Of a stretch of DNA of 64,000 bases, positions 32,763 through 40,473 are shown piece by piece. Made by a program: the position numbers and the translations under genes. The DNA is from a virus, in IMG/VR virus record IMGVR_UViG_3300020477_000001, positions 62,001 to 126,000 of that record; one strand, 5' to 3'. The notes beneath the pieces are model-generated. The model made no database searches, was not told the DNA's origin, and saw nothing but the letters and a program-made list of their open reading frames with translations. Position 1 is the first letter of the stretch. Each line of letters opens with the position of its first letter.

Positions 32763-33104
32763 ATGTTGAAGAAGATGACTCAAAAACTACTATCTAAGGT
32801 ACGTGATATCATGGGCACATGCGATACGCTAGACAACCCACTTGATAGAACTCTTTCTGTAGACGGAGACTCTTTCATACTTAAAAACCGACAAAACGGT
32901 AAAAGTATATTAATAGGCGAGGCTTACATAATACCCAAAAAAGAAGGCGGGCATAAACACATACTAGCTTTCAAAATAAATTCTAAAAAATGGAAGTGGG
33001 CAGAAAGCGAAGGCTTTACTAGGGACGAAATAATTGATATATTCGCAAATGAGATTTTTGAAGAACTGCATATCGATGACGCAACAGACTACTTAACGTC
33101 TTAA
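32763..33104 (+). CDS. hypothetical protein, 113 aa
   Basis: Soluble alpha/beta protein. Strands DRTLSVDGDSFILKN and KSILIGEAYIIPKKEGGHKH are followed by helices RDEIIDIFANEIFEELH. No family recognised. An ATG four codons in (32775) is an alternative start and would give a short leader after the motif. The next gene starts 1 bp after its stop. Confidence 0.55.
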   Translation: MLKKMTQKLLSKVRDIMGTCDTLDNPLDRTLSVDGDSFILKNRQNGKSILIGEAYIIPKKEGGHKHILAFKINSKKWKWAESEGFTRDEIIDIFANEIFEELHIDDATDYLTS

Positions 33105-33105
33105 A

Positions 33106-33294
33106 ATGAAAGACCCGAAAATAAAGAATTTGAAAAAGTTGATCGGTCACTTACTTGAGAAGGCCCAACAAGAAGATTTGATTCACAAAAAGAAATCACT
33201 AGAATCAAATAAAGCCTCAGAAGCAATAGGTGATAGCTTCTGGGTGTTTCACTTAAAGGAAGCTCAACGACTCATAAATGATATCGAAAGATAA
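33106..33294 (+). CDS. hypothetical helical protein, 62 aa
   Basis: Amphipathic and Lys-rich (KIKNLKKLIGHLLEKAQQED), with a C-terminal helix FWVFHLKEAQRLINDIER. No known domain. It overlaps the phosphomannomutase start by 17 bp, so they form an operon. Confidence 0.5.
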   Translation: MKDPKIKNLKKLIGHLLEKAQQEDLIHKKKSLESNKASEAIGDSFWVFHLKEAQRLINDIER

Positions 33295-34006
33295 AAACAT
33301 ATACCTCTTTGACATAGATGGCACACTCACTGAGCCTCTATCCAAGATGGATTCCAGTTTTACTTATTCTTTTCTTTCATGGATGGCCGATAAAAAAGTG
33401 TTCTTAGTAGGGGGCAGCGATTTTAAAAAAATATCATTACAAGTTCCTCAAAGCGTAATTAGCAGATGTTCTGGAATTTTTTCTTGCATGGGAAATGAAC
33501 TTAGAACTAAAGAAGGAATAAAATATCAAAAAGAATGGAAAGCCCCAGTTAAGTTGCTCGACGAATTACTAGAGATAAGGAAGTCTTCTAGATACGAAAA
33601 CAAACGTTCCAAATATATAGAATCAAGGCGCGGCATGATTAATTTCTCTGTGGCTGGCCGAGACTCAAGCGAGGAAGAAAGAAAAGATTACTTTCTCTGG
33701 GACCAGAAAAGTAAAGAAAGAATAGTAATTTCGAAAAATTTAAAACGCAAATTCCCAGAGCTAGATATCTGCATAGGCGGCATGATAAGCTTAGACATCC
33801 AACCTCGCGGATGGGATAAAGCCCAAGCTGTAGACTGGATAAAAAGTCAAAGACAGTACGAAAACTGCAAAATGTTTTTCTTCGGAGATAAGTGTCACAA
33901 CGGGGGCAACGACGAGTCCCTGTTTAAGAGGGTTACGAAAGAAGGCGGGGAAGCATACAATGTAGAAGGCCCGAAAGAGACACTAGAAATAATCAGCAGA
34001 CTTTAG
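33278..34006 (+). CDS. pmm: eukaryotic-type phosphomannomutase (HAD family)
   Basis: Converts mannose-6-P to mannose-1-P, feeding GDP-mannose and then GDP-fucose. HAD motif I is YLFDIDGTLTEPLSKMD (Asp12, Asp14), the cap has SRRGMINFSVAGR (typical R-x-G-M-x-N-x-S-P/V-x-G-R), and CIGGMISLDIQPRGWDKAQA plus FFGDKCHNGGNDE match PMM1/PMM2. 242 aa. Bacteria normally use the unrelated ManB/AlgC enzyme, so this is an uncommon choice. ATG 33278 overlaps the gene before it. Confidence 0.9.
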   Translation: MISKDKNIYLFDIDGTLTEPLSKMDSSFTYSFLSWMADKKVFLVGGSDFKKISLQVPQSVISRCSGIFSCMGNELRTKEGIKYQKEWKAPVKLLDELLEIRKSSRYENKRSKYIESRRGMINFSVAGRDSSEEERKDYFLWDQKSKERIVISKNLKRKFPELDICIGGMISLDIQPRGWDKAQAVDWIKSQRQYENCKMFFFGDKCHNGGNDESLFKRVTKEGGEAYNVEGPKETLEIISRL

Positions 34007-34313
34007 AGAGACTCTTTATTTGGCCTGTTAGATTTAAGGCGTTCTCGCAGCTAATAGAACTTGTTCTAATTGTCATTGGGTAGTTTAATTCCGTATCCAA
34101 TCGTATTCCTTCAATTTTCCATTCTGGATAAACAAAGTCATCAACGAAATCTATCCATCCCTTAGACTTCAAGGTCTTATAGTATGCATCTACTTCCTTC
34201 TGCCTAGCCTCAACCAGAACGTCTAGACCGATTTCCTCCTTAGATATCATTGTAACGTACCTAAAAAACAAACCCTCATTGCAAGTCAAATTTGACACAA
34301 CAATCAGATTCAT
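33993..34313 (-). CDS. hypothetical protein, 106 aa, minus strand
   Basis: ATG 34313 sits 5 bp after a minus-strand AGTGTAAAAT motif, which is the best evidence that this gene is real; an in-frame codon at 34358 would lie upstream of the motif. The protein is mixed alpha/beta (WIDFVDDFVYPEWKIEGIRL, RTSSISCENALNLTG) and not recognised. It overlaps the convergent pmm gene by 14 bp. Confidence 0.6.
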   Translation of the reverse strand: MNLIVVSNLTCNEGLFFRYVTMISKEEIGLDVLVEARQKEVDAYYKTLKSKGWIDFVDDFVYPEWKIEGIRLDTELNYPMTIRTSSISCENALNLTGQIKSLSKVC

Positions 34314-34318
34314 ATAGT

Positions 34319-34328
34319 ATTTTACACT
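34319..34328 (-). promoter_or_regulatory. AGTGTAAAAT motif before 34313
   Basis: Minus-strand variant whose layout (motif, ACTATATG start context) mirrors the plus-strand site at 31305. Confidence 0.5.
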
Positions 34329-34332
34329 GAAA

Positions 34333-34593
34333 ATGGACCAAATTAACAGCTTTTTCATATCAGTTGCAGGAATTTTTTATTTTTTAAATTTATTTAAATT
34401 ATACAAAGACAAAGACGTAAAAGGTATTAGTGTCCTAAGTATTATGTTCTTTAGTTTTTGGAATTTCTGGACTTTATATTTTTTCTGGGGCACAGAATTT
34501 CTGTTAACTAAGTATGCATACATAGTCGTCTCCTTCGCCAACTTTCTTTACCTTTGCTTACTTTTTCGATACAAAGTGCTTGACAAGGATTAA
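34333..34593 (+). CDS. PQ-loop-like membrane protein, 86 aa
   Basis: Three hydrophobic helices: FFISVAGIFYFLNLFKLYKD, ISVLSIMFFSFWNFWTLYFF and YIVVSFANFLYLCLLFRY. The order helix, KLYKDKDVKGIS, helix resembles the half-unit of SemiSWEET/PQ-loop transporters, though the Pro-Gln itself is missing. Small and in the inner membrane; it might dimerise as SemiSWEETs do. Divergent from the 33993 gene. Confidence 0.55.
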   Translation: MDQINSFFISVAGIFYFLNLFKLYKDKDVKGISVLSIMFFSFWNFWTLYFFWGTEFLLTKYAYIVVSFANFLYLCLLFRYKVLDKD

Positions 34594-34616
34594 AAAAAAC
34601 ATTTTAATTCCCTCAC

Positions 34617-34820
34617 ATGACAGAAGTAAAAATCGAAAAAGGAATGACAGTAGACAGAGCGCTCAAACTTCTCAAGAAAAAATTAGACAGAGAAGGCACT
34701 CTAAAAGAAGTAAAAGAGAGAAAGCATTTTACCCCGAAAAGCAGGATTAGATACGACAAAAAAAGAACCGCCAAGTACAACGCGAAGCAGCAAGCGATTA
34801 GAGATAAGTACTGGAGATAG
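34617..34820 (+). CDS. rpsU: ribosomal protein bS21
   Basis: 67 residues. MTVDRALKLLKKKLDREGTL, KEVKERKHFTPKSRIRYDKK and KRTAKYNAKQQ reproduce the bS21 layout: two helices, then a Lys/Arg-rich tail with the (R/K)-x-(F/Y)-x-K-P/K-S-x-x-R motif. bS21 sits by the Shine-Dalgarno/anti-Shine-Dalgarno helix and affects initiation. Phage copies are known in large marine phages and may bias ribosomes toward phage mRNA. Start follows CCTCAC, without an obvious ribosome binding site. Confidence 0.9.
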   Translation: MTEVKIEKGMTVDRALKLLKKKLDREGTLKEVKERKHFTPKSRIRYDKKRTAKYNAKQQAIRDKYWR

Positions 34821-34828
34821 ACGCCTAC

Positions 34829-35374
34829 ATGAGCCACCCCAACCTGCTTGAAAAAACTAAGACCTACCTCGTGGGTCATATGCAGTACGCCAGCGGTAGA
34901 GATTGGCGAACACAGGTGGAGCTAGAGCTTGAAAAGCTAAACATCACAACTTTCAATCCCTACAGGAAGCCCTTCGTAAAAGACGTAGATGAAGCCGAGG
35001 GTGCTCGCGAAAAGCTGCACGAAGATATGGAGAATGGCTTTTACAATGATGTTGCTAGCTATATGAGCGTAATTAGGAGCTATGATTTAAATCTAGTCGA
35101 TAGATCAGACTTCATTATTGCTCACTTATTGCCAGATGTTGCAAGTTGGGGTAGCGCAGAAGAGCTAGTCACCGCAGTCAGAATGAAAAAACCCATATTC
35201 ATCTCCATGGAAGGCGGCAAAAACAAAACCCCTCTCTGGATGATGGGAATGATTCCACATAACTATATCTACAATAGCATCGAAGAAGTCTTAAAAATAA
35301 TTAAACAAATTGACTCTGGAGAAAAAACAATAGATAGCGACAGATGGAGGCTTTTGAGGAAAGATTTACGTTAA
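34829..35374 (+). CDS. nucleoside 2-deoxyribosyltransferase-like protein
   Basis: TYLVGHMQYASGRDWRTQVE (start of the fold with a G-x-M pattern), NLVDRSDFIIAHLLPDVASW and GSAEELVTAVRMKKPIFIS reproduce the DRTF/2-deoxyribosyltransferase-like fold: substrate loop, Asp, and the G-S/T-x-x-E catalytic Glu. 181 aa. It may salvage or modify nucleosides. It starts 8 bp after bS21 and is probably co-transcribed. Confidence 0.7.
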   Translation: MSHPNLLEKTKTYLVGHMQYASGRDWRTQVELELEKLNITTFNPYRKPFVKDVDEAEGAREKLHEDMENGFYNDVASYMSVIRSYDLNLVDRSDFIIAHLLPDVASWGSAEELVTAVRMKKPIFISMEGGKNKTPLWMMGMIPHNYIYNSIEEVLKIIKQIDSGEKTIDSDRWRLLRKDLR

Positions 35375-35380
35375 TTTTTT

Positions 35381-35408
35381 TTGACTTAATTAAAAACATA
35401 TATTACAG
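35381..35408 (+). promoter_or_regulatory. sigma-70-type promoter for 35421
   Basis: TTGACT, 16 bp starting TAATTAAAAAC, TTACAG; weaker -10 than others. Confidence 0.45.
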
Positions 35409-35420
35409 TTAATTAAGAAA

Positions 35421-35702
35421 ATGAGAATGGATAAGATAGTACTGGGTAGGTTTTACTTTGATAAAGAGGAAGAGCACGTTGTACAGGCTCGACAGAAAGC
35501 GAATACGTCGTCAATTTTAGCCACTAGACACAGCCCAACGCCTTTTTTTGTGAAAGCCTCGACTTTGAGGGAAGCCTCAAAACAAGAAGTAGATCAGTAC
35601 AAAGAAGAGACAGAGCAAAGAAAAAACAATAACTTTAAACTCCAGAAGCGCACAGCTAAAGTCAAATCTATTAAGAAGAAGAAGAAGGAGGAGGTTGCTT
35701 AA
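35421..35702 (+). CDS. basic hypothetical protein, 93 aa
   Basis: Lys/Arg-rich, particularly the tail (KRTAKVKSIKKKKKEE). The first part (KIVLGRFYFDKEEEHVVQAR) may form a small beta unit. Nucleic-acid binding is likely by charge only. Monocistronic: own promoter upstream and a strong terminator downstream. Confidence 0.55.
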   Translation: MRMDKIVLGRFYFDKEEEHVVQARQKANTSSILATRHSPTPFFVKASTLREASKQEVDQYKEETEQRKNNNFKLQKRTAKVKSIKKKKKEEVA

Positions 35703-35730
35703 AGGGTGGAGTCGAAGTGGTAACCACGAA

Positions 35731-35769
35731 CCCCCGTCGTCTCCCCCACTTAGGACGGCGGGGGTTTTT
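35731..35769 (+). terminator. rho-independent terminator
   Basis: CCCCCGTCG pairs with CGGCGGGGG (one G-U) around a 16-nt loop, followed by TTTTT. Confidence 0.85.
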
Positions 35770-35800
35770 AGTTTAGAGACAACAGTACGCACAAGAAATA

Positions 35801-36898
35801 ATGGTAAAAGATAACGAAATAAATATATCCCCAGAAGAGTGGCTGCGGTTAAATGAGTCTTTCCCTAAAGAGGAAATTAAGAAAATGATCTCTGACGCCA
35901 TAGGAGACAATAACTTACCTATGCCCATGAGAAAAATCTCCGAGATGGACTCTATCTCAGACTTCGACAAACTAATCTCCTTTGACGATAAAGAAATAAT
36001 TAAAAAAGAAGAGTGGTTCACTAGGTACGATTATAGCAGTAAGTATCCATTGTCGAATGTTCTTTTTTCGACATGTAATACTGGCAACAAAGCCTCCGAC
36101 TACTACCAGCAAGAAAACCGTTGGCGATGCGATAGCATAAACTCCCCAAGCCCATACAGAACTTGGACCACGGAAAAATTTAGAATGACGCTCCTAAACG
36201 CCCTATGGAGTCTTAAGCTAGAAGAGGTAAACTCAAAAAATCTTAGAGCGTGTATCGCACTTAGAAAATACATAGCAAACCAGTTTAGACCTTCCGCAGC
36301 CAAAGCAATTTACAACTATTTCGGTGCTCAAAAAACATTAGATTTTAGCTCTGGGTGGGGAGACAGATTGTGTGGCTTTTTGGCTAGTGACGCAGAATCT
36401 TATGTAGGAATAGACCCCAATGAAAAATTATTTTCTGGCTATGAAAATATGTACGACATGTTCCTAGGGGAAAAGGAAATAGAAATCATAAATTGCTGCG
36501 CGGAAGATGTAAAGCTACCCGATAATGATTTTGACTTGGTATTTACATCTCCTCCATACTTTAATATAGAAAGATACACCCAAGAAGATAATCAATCTTG
36601 GAAGAAATACAGGAAAATTAATTCTTGGCTTGAAAACTTTTTATTCGTAGCACTGCAAAAGTCTTGGGATAGCTTGATAAATGGAGGATACTTGGCTATA
36701 AATATAAGTGATGTATACTCAAATCATACTATAAATAAAATTTGTGACCCAATGAACGATTTTATATCTGAATTAAAAAATTCTAAATACATTGGCTGCT
36801 ACGGGTATCAAATGAGAAAAAGGCCGAGTAGTGGAGCGTTAAAGGGCAAAAAAGGTAAATTCGCTGAGCCGATTTGGGTTTGGCAAAAAATAAAATGA
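35801..36898 (+). CDS. DNA methyltransferase (SPPY motif)
   Basis: SAM-dependent DNA methyltransferase of the amino-methylating type. The SAM site is LDFSSGWGDRLCGFLAS, and the catalytic motif IV is FTSPPYFNIERY (SPPY, as in N4-cytosine and some N6-adenine enzymes). GGYLAINISDVYSNH and KRPSSGALKGKKGKFAEPIW follow. The first 110 residues are an extra domain. 365 aa. No cognate restriction gene is visible, so protection of phage DNA is likelier than a restriction-modification pair. Confidence 0.8.
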   Translation: MVKDNEINISPEEWLRLNESFPKEEIKKMISDAIGDNNLPMPMRKISEMDSISDFDKLISFDDKEIIKKEEWFTRYDYSSKYPLSNVLFSTCNTGNKASDYYQQENRWRCDSINSPSPYRTWTTEKFRMTLLNALWSLKLEEVNSKNLRACIALRKYIANQFRPSAAKAIYNYFGAQKTLDFSSGWGDRLCGFLASDAESYVGIDPNEKLFSGYENMYDMFLGEKEIEIINCCAEDVKLPDNDFDLVFTSPPYFNIERYTQEDNQSWKKYRKINSWLENFLFVALQKSWDSLINGGYLAINISDVYSNHTINKICDPMNDFISELKNSKYIGCYGYQMRKRPSSGALKGKKGKFAEPIWVWQKIK

Positions 36899-37209
36899 GA
36901 TTATTTTTATTTAAATTACTATTTAAGATAACTTGGTGGATCGCGCCCGATCAACGCCGCGTAAATAGGCTATTTGAAATGTACTTAGAGTACATTAAAG
37001 CAGAAGAAGATTACATTGCTTGCCAGAAAAGACAAGCCGAAATGGATGCTTGCATCCAGCCCAGAACCGAGACTTACGAGCATCTCACCACTAAAAAACA
37101 AAGAGACCTATATCGCGCAAGTATGCCCCCTAGGTCTTCTGATTCGAGTCAACCAAGAAGCCATTATTCTGACTATGAAGAAGCGAAAGCCTACCATGAA
37201 GGCCGATAA
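36895..37209 (+). CDS. hypothetical N-terminally anchored protein, 104 aa
   Basis: Starts at ATG 36895 overlapping the methyltransferase stop. A short hydrophobic N-terminus (RLFLFKLLFKITWWI) may anchor it to the membrane; the rest is charged and helical (RRVNRLFEMYLEYIKAEED). Ends with a Ser/Arg-rich low-complexity tail. No known family. Confidence 0.55.
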   Translation: MRLFLFKLLFKITWWIAPDQRRVNRLFEMYLEYIKAEEDYIACQKRQAEMDACIQPRTETYEHLTTKKQRDLYRASMPPRSSDSSQPRSHYSDYEEAKAYHEGR

Positions 37210-37210
37210 A

Positions 37211-37372
37211 ATGTCCAAAGATTTTGAAGATATTAAGTACTACATCAAACAAGCAGAAGAATATGGCCTCCTGCAAGAAGTAATAATTACTGCGATTAAA
37301 ACTGCACAAGTAAACCCCAACTACGAACCAGAGGTTATAATGGACATGGCCTGTGACGACTGGGATATCTAA
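37211..37372 (+). CDS. hypothetical acidic protein, 53 aa
   Basis: ATG 37211 follows the previous stop by 1 bp; an ATG at 37196 is possible too. Helical start (EDIKYYIKQAEEYGLLQEVI) with an acidic end MACDDWDI. The longer reading from 37016 overlaps the previous gene almost fully and was not used. Function unknown. Confidence 0.5.
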   Translation: MSKDFEDIKYYIKQAEEYGLLQEVIITAIKTAQVNPNYEPEVIMDMACDDWDI

Positions 37373-37374
37373 AG

Positions 37375-37476
37375 CTACTTCTTTCCTACCCTAAAAGCTA
37401 TCACGCACACACCGATTGCCGTAGCGAGCTTACACAAAGAATCCAAAATGGCCATAGTTAATGCTAGTTCATTCAT
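37375..37476 (-). CDS. 33-aa hydrophobic peptide
   Basis: ATG 37476 directly after a minus-strand AGTGTAATTAT motif. The peptide has one hydrophobic stretch (LCKLATAIGVCVIAF) and ends RVGKK. Convergent with 37211; fills an otherwise empty gap. The motif placement is the main support. Confidence 0.45.
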   Translation of the reverse strand: MNELALTMAILDSLCKLATAIGVCVIAFRVGKK

Positions 37477-37481
37477 AAATA

Positions 37482-37491
37482 TAATTACACT
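37482..37491 (-). promoter_or_regulatory. AGTGTAATTA motif before 37476
   Basis: Perfect minus-strand copy; ATG follows after TATT. It is back-to-back with the ferredoxin gene on the other strand. Confidence 0.5.
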
Positions 37492-37552
37492 TAAAAAAGT
37501 TATACAATTAAAAATATTATATTGATAACCGCAACACGGTGTATATATTTAT

Positions 37553-37780
37553 ATGGCCTCGAAAGAAGACAAGTACGAAGACAATGTAGCTGGTAAATTT
37601 TACGTTGATACGGAATGCATTGATTGTAATTTATGCCGAGAATTAGCGCCAGAAAATTTCACCAACCACGAAGACGGATACTCTTACGTCTACAAACAAC
37701 CGAAAGAACAAGGTGAAGCAGACGCTTGCTTAGAAGCAATGGATAACTGCCCCGTCGAAGCCATAGGTGACGATGGATAA
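37553..37780 (+). CDS. [Fe-S] ferredoxin
   Basis: 75-residue single-cluster ferredoxin. Cysteines are in ECIDCNLCRELAP and MDNCPVEAIG, i.e. C-x2-C-x2-C ... C-P, typical of one [4Fe-4S] cluster. An additional Cys (ADACLEAMD) sits where the second cluster of 7Fe/8Fe types would start. It may feed electrons to a phage or host reductase; the partner is not in the window. Confidence 0.85.
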   Translation: MASKEDKYEDNVAGKFYVDTECIDCNLCRELAPENFTNHEDGYSYVYKQPKEQGEADACLEAMDNCPVEAIGDDG

Positions 37781-37817
37781 AAGAAGCTCAAAACTTACGC
37801 CACAGAAGCCTTAAAGA

Positions 37818-37827
37818 AGTGTAATTA
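37818..37827 (+). promoter_or_regulatory. AGTGTAATTA motif before 37852
   Basis: Perfect copy 24 bp upstream of the ATG at 37852, followed by AAAAAAGGAATTAAC, which gives a weak GGA ribosome binding site. Confidence 0.5.
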
Positions 37828-37851
37828 ATTTTAATTAAAAAAGGAATTAAC

Positions 37852-39078
37852 ATGCCCCTTCCGTCTCCAAATAAAGGACAAAAAAAAGAAGAATTCGTAA
37901 ACATCTGTATGGACAATACTAAAATGCTAAACGAATTCCCAGACGACAAACAAAGAGCCGCTGTATGCTACTCCCAGTGGGACAAGTCAAATGGCTCCGT
38001 AGAGATGGATTTTTCGGGGCAGTACGTTCAAGCCAAGGAAGGCAAAACCCTAAACAAGCCATTCAGAACGCCAAAGGGTCCAAAGAAATTTTCTGTGTAC
38101 GTTAAGAACGAAAAAGGCAACGTAGTAAAGGTTAACTTTGGCGATCCGAACATGGAGATTAAGAGGGACGACCCGAAACGCAGAAAGAACTTCAGAGCAA
38201 GACATAACTGCGAAAACCCCGGTCCTAAAACCAAAGCTAGATACTGGTCCTGCAAGATGTGGAGCAAGAAGAGCGTTACCAAAATGACCAAGGGCTCAGA
38301 AGACTGCGAATGGGATGGCGAAACTTTTTTCGATCACGACGAACTATTAACCCTTAACCCATCATTAGCCTTCGTAGAAACAGAAATCACCGAAAATGAC
38401 GACATCTGCGAGTGCGAACCCAATGAGGCTACTCTCGCCAAGAAGGAAAAAACCCTTCCGCCCGCCCTCCAAAAACAAATCTTAAAGAAAAAGGGCAAGA
38501 AAAAAGAAGAGAATTCTAAAGAGGAAGAAGAGAAAGCTGAGAATAAATCCAAGGCAGACGAAGACGATAAAGTAGTGCTTCCATACTTGAGGCAGAAAAA
38601 AACTGCCGACGCTTACGAAATGAGTTACAATGAGTACAATCAAGTAATGAATTTCAATGACGCAGTAGAGACTAGGGATGACTTGCCAGTAGAAGACCTA
38701 GAAGAGGCTATTTCTGCGAAGCGTAGAGGACCAAAGTCTTCAGCGCAAACACCAGCTAAGCCCAGTGAAAGAAAAAAAGGTTCATCCAAAAATAAAAAAG
38801 GTAGCGCTGGCAAGAGCGGACCCGCAATTACTTTCTCAGCAAAAGTAACTGAGTCTCTAAAAAACAAAGTAAAAGAACACAACTCAAAATACCCTAAAAA
38901 AGTAACACTAAGCCAACTTAAAAAAGTATACAGAAGAGGTGCAGGAGCTTTCTCTTCATCGCACAGACCGGGTAAAACAAGAGGTCAATGGGCTATGGCC
39001 AGAGTCAACATGTTCTTAAAAATGAAAGCTGGTAAAAAAGTAAAAGACAGCTACAGAGCGGCTGACGGAGACATATAG
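37852..39078 (+). CDS. phage protein with DUF5824-like C-terminus
   Basis: 408 aa in three parts. Residues 1-150 hold a small domain with conserved Cys (NICMDNTKML, CENPGPKTKARYWSCKMW). Residues 190-330 are a charged linker rich in Glu/Lys. The C-terminal 90 residues (VTLSQLKKVYRRGAGAFSSS, RPGKTRGQWAMARVNMFL, KVKDSYRAADGDI) match a domain common in marine phages (DUF5824-like). The layout recalls scaffold or prohead-associated proteins, but this is inference. A late motif drives it. Confidence 0.6.
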   Translation: MPLPSPNKGQKKEEFVNICMDNTKMLNEFPDDKQRAAVCYSQWDKSNGSVEMDFSGQYVQAKEGKTLNKPFRTPKGPKKFSVYVKNEKGNVVKVNFGDPNMEIKRDDPKRRKNFRARHNCENPGPKTKARYWSCKMWSKKSVTKMTKGSEDCEWDGETFFDHDELLTLNPSLAFVETEITENDDICECEPNEATLAKKEKTLPPALQKQILKKKGKKKEENSKEEEEKAENKSKADEDDKVVLPYLRQKKTADAYEMSYNEYNQVMNFNDAVETRDDLPVEDLEEAISAKRRGPKSSAQTPAKPSERKKGSSKNKKGSAGKSGPAITFSAKVTESLKNKVKEHNSKYPKKVTLSQLKKVYRRGAGAFSSSHRPGKTRGQWAMARVNMFLKMKAGKKVKDSYRAADGDI

Positions 39079-39079
39079 A

Positions 39080-39517
39080 ATGATATACTTGCTCTACGGT
39101 CAGCCAGCTTCTGGTAAGACGACCCTAGGCAAATTACTATCCGAATATTTAGACTCTCCGTTTTTCATAGACGGAGACGAGTTTCGCTCTTTATTTTCCA
39201 ATGAAGACTATGGCCCAAGCGGGCGGTATTCTAACATCAAAAACGCAAACGCAGCTTGTACGTATTTAAACAAAGGTTTAAATTATGACGTGGTATTATC
39301 TTTGGTCAACCCATACGAAAGCCTCAGAAAAGAACTAAAGGAAAACAACCCAGACGAAGTTCTTGAGATTTTTTTACACTCAGAAAGAGAACTCAGAAAA
39401 GAATTCCACGTACAAGAATTCGAAATAGGTAATCCAGACATAACAATCAGTACTGATAAGCCTACAGAGATCACCTTCGTAAGCTTACTAGCTTACATAT
39501 CTGTCACTCTAAATTGA
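39080..39517 (+). CDS. P-loop kinase, adenylylsulfate-kinase-like
   Basis: Walker A GQPASGKTT at 7-15, then LSEYLDSPFFIDGDEFRSLF (D-G-D, the substrate helix of APS kinase CysC) and SLVNPYESLRKELKEN, corresponding to the A-x-I-S-P-Y motif. 145 aa, shorter than typical CysC (about 200). It may phosphorylate adenylylsulfate or another nucleotide. It starts 1 bp after the previous stop. Confidence 0.7.
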   Translation: MIYLLYGQPASGKTTLGKLLSEYLDSPFFIDGDEFRSLFSNEDYGPSGRYSNIKNANAACTYLNKGLNYDVVLSLVNPYESLRKELKENNPDEVLEIFLHSERELRKEFHVQEFEIGNPDITISTDKPTEITFVSLLAYISVTLN

Positions 39518-39525
39518 TTTTTTAA

Positions 39526-39554
39526 TTGACTTAAATTAAAAAACAAAATACCTT
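39526..39554 (+). promoter_or_regulatory. sigma-70-type promoter for 39567
   Basis: TTGACT, 17 bp with AAATTAAAAAAC, TACCTT, then ATG 12 bp later. Confidence 0.6.
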
Positions 39555-39566
39555 GTTACGCACGAC

Positions 39567-39914
39567 ATGGAAAAAGAGAAATGCGACAAGTGTGACTGCG
39601 AGGTGACAACTGAGAACTGCGCCATAACTATGCACGCAATTGCATGGGACGAGCCTTACGCTGGGTTATTTGCTAGGCGTAGGTGCATCAACTGCTCTCC
39701 ATCAAGAGCGCAGCACATTGTTCACCCAGACTTTCCGCCAGTAGTAGACGACAGGGAGCAGTTCGACAAACGCAATCGGGAAGTATTCCCCGCAGAGGAA
39801 AAGGTAAGAGAGTTTGAAAAACGATGGACCGCTGCATGGCTTATGTGCCAACACCCAGAGGTAGCGGAAGCGCAACTACAAAAACTCGCAGCGACATGGA
39901 AGTCGCCCGATTAA
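39567..39914 (+). CDS. small zinc-binding-like protein, 115 aa
   Basis: Two Cys pairs (KCDKCDCEV; RCINCSP) separated by about 35 residues suggest a zinc knuckle. The C-terminal half is a charged helix ending EAQLQKLAATWKSPD. Not recognised. First gene after a sigma-70 promoter; followed 2 bp later by a small gene. Confidence 0.55.
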   Translation: MEKEKCDKCDCEVTTENCAITMHAIAWDEPYAGLFARRRCINCSPSRAQHIVHPDFPPVVDDREQFDKRNREVFPAEEKVREFEKRWTAAWLMCQHPEVAEAQLQKLAATWKSPD

Positions 39915-39916
39915 TT

Positions 39917-40111
39917 ATGAACGGAATCGAAATAAATGGAAAATACGTGCGAGCCTTTAAGTCTGGCAAGTTACCGAACGGCAAGCCTAGATGGGCCGTA
40001 GGTCTATGGGAGTTCGGGGATAGTGAAACAGAATACACGTACCCTAAAAGTTTTGAGAGTAAGGAAGACGCCCAAGTCTTCATAGCAGAACTAAACATAA
40101 GAGAATCGTAG
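39917..40111 (+). CDS. hypothetical protein, 64 aa
   Basis: ATG 39917 lies just after the previous stop. Strand-rich (IEINGKYVRAFKSGKLPNGK, PRWAVGLWEFGDSETEY) with a final helix KEDAQVFIAELNIRES; looks like a small AP2/integrase-Arm-like or ubiquitin-like unit. No family assigned. Confidence 0.5.
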   Translation: MNGIEINGKYVRAFKSGKLPNGKPRWAVGLWEFGDSETEYTYPKSFESKEDAQVFIAELNIRES

Positions 40112-40125
40112 AATTAGATTATAGA

Positions 40126-40473
40126 ATGAAAGACTTAGCCCCCGATATATGTAGACAGAGGATCGTTATTGAAGGTACTCTTTATAACGCTTTCAGCCCA
40201 GAAGACATGGACAGGTACTGCCGCGAAATGACCAAAGTCTTAGGTATGACTGAAGTCACCGCCCCATTCTGCAATCATGACCCCCAGTATGGATGGTGTG
40301 CTTACGCACACTGGAAAGAAAGCGGAATGCATGTTTATGCATGGGACAACAGAAAGCCTCCGTTTTTCTCTGTTGATGTTTATACCTGCAAGCCATTTAA
40401 CCCAGATCATGCAGTAAACTTCACAAGAGAGTTTCTTGGGGAGAATCTAATTGAGCTAGCATGGAAAGAGTAA
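40126..40473 (+). CDS. S-adenosylmethionine decarboxylase-like protein (SpeD)
   Basis: Polyamine-pathway-type pyruvoyl decarboxylase fold, 115 aa (SpeD is about 120-130). RIVIEGTLYNAF is the first strand; WKESGMHVYAWDNRKPPFFS aligns with the ESHISIHTWPE...YAA segment, and VDVYTCKPFNPDHA with the DVFTCG block (Cys88). The self-cleavage Glu65-Ser66 and a following His69 remain, but two residues of the canonical loop are missing, so its substrate may differ from AdoMet. It overlaps the next gene by 13 bp. Confidence 0.75.
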   Translation: MKDLAPDICRQRIVIEGTLYNAFSPEDMDRYCREMTKVLGMTEVTAPFCNHDPQYGWCAYAHWKESGMHVYAWDNRKPPFFSVDVYTCKPFNPDHAVNFTREFLGENLIELAWKE

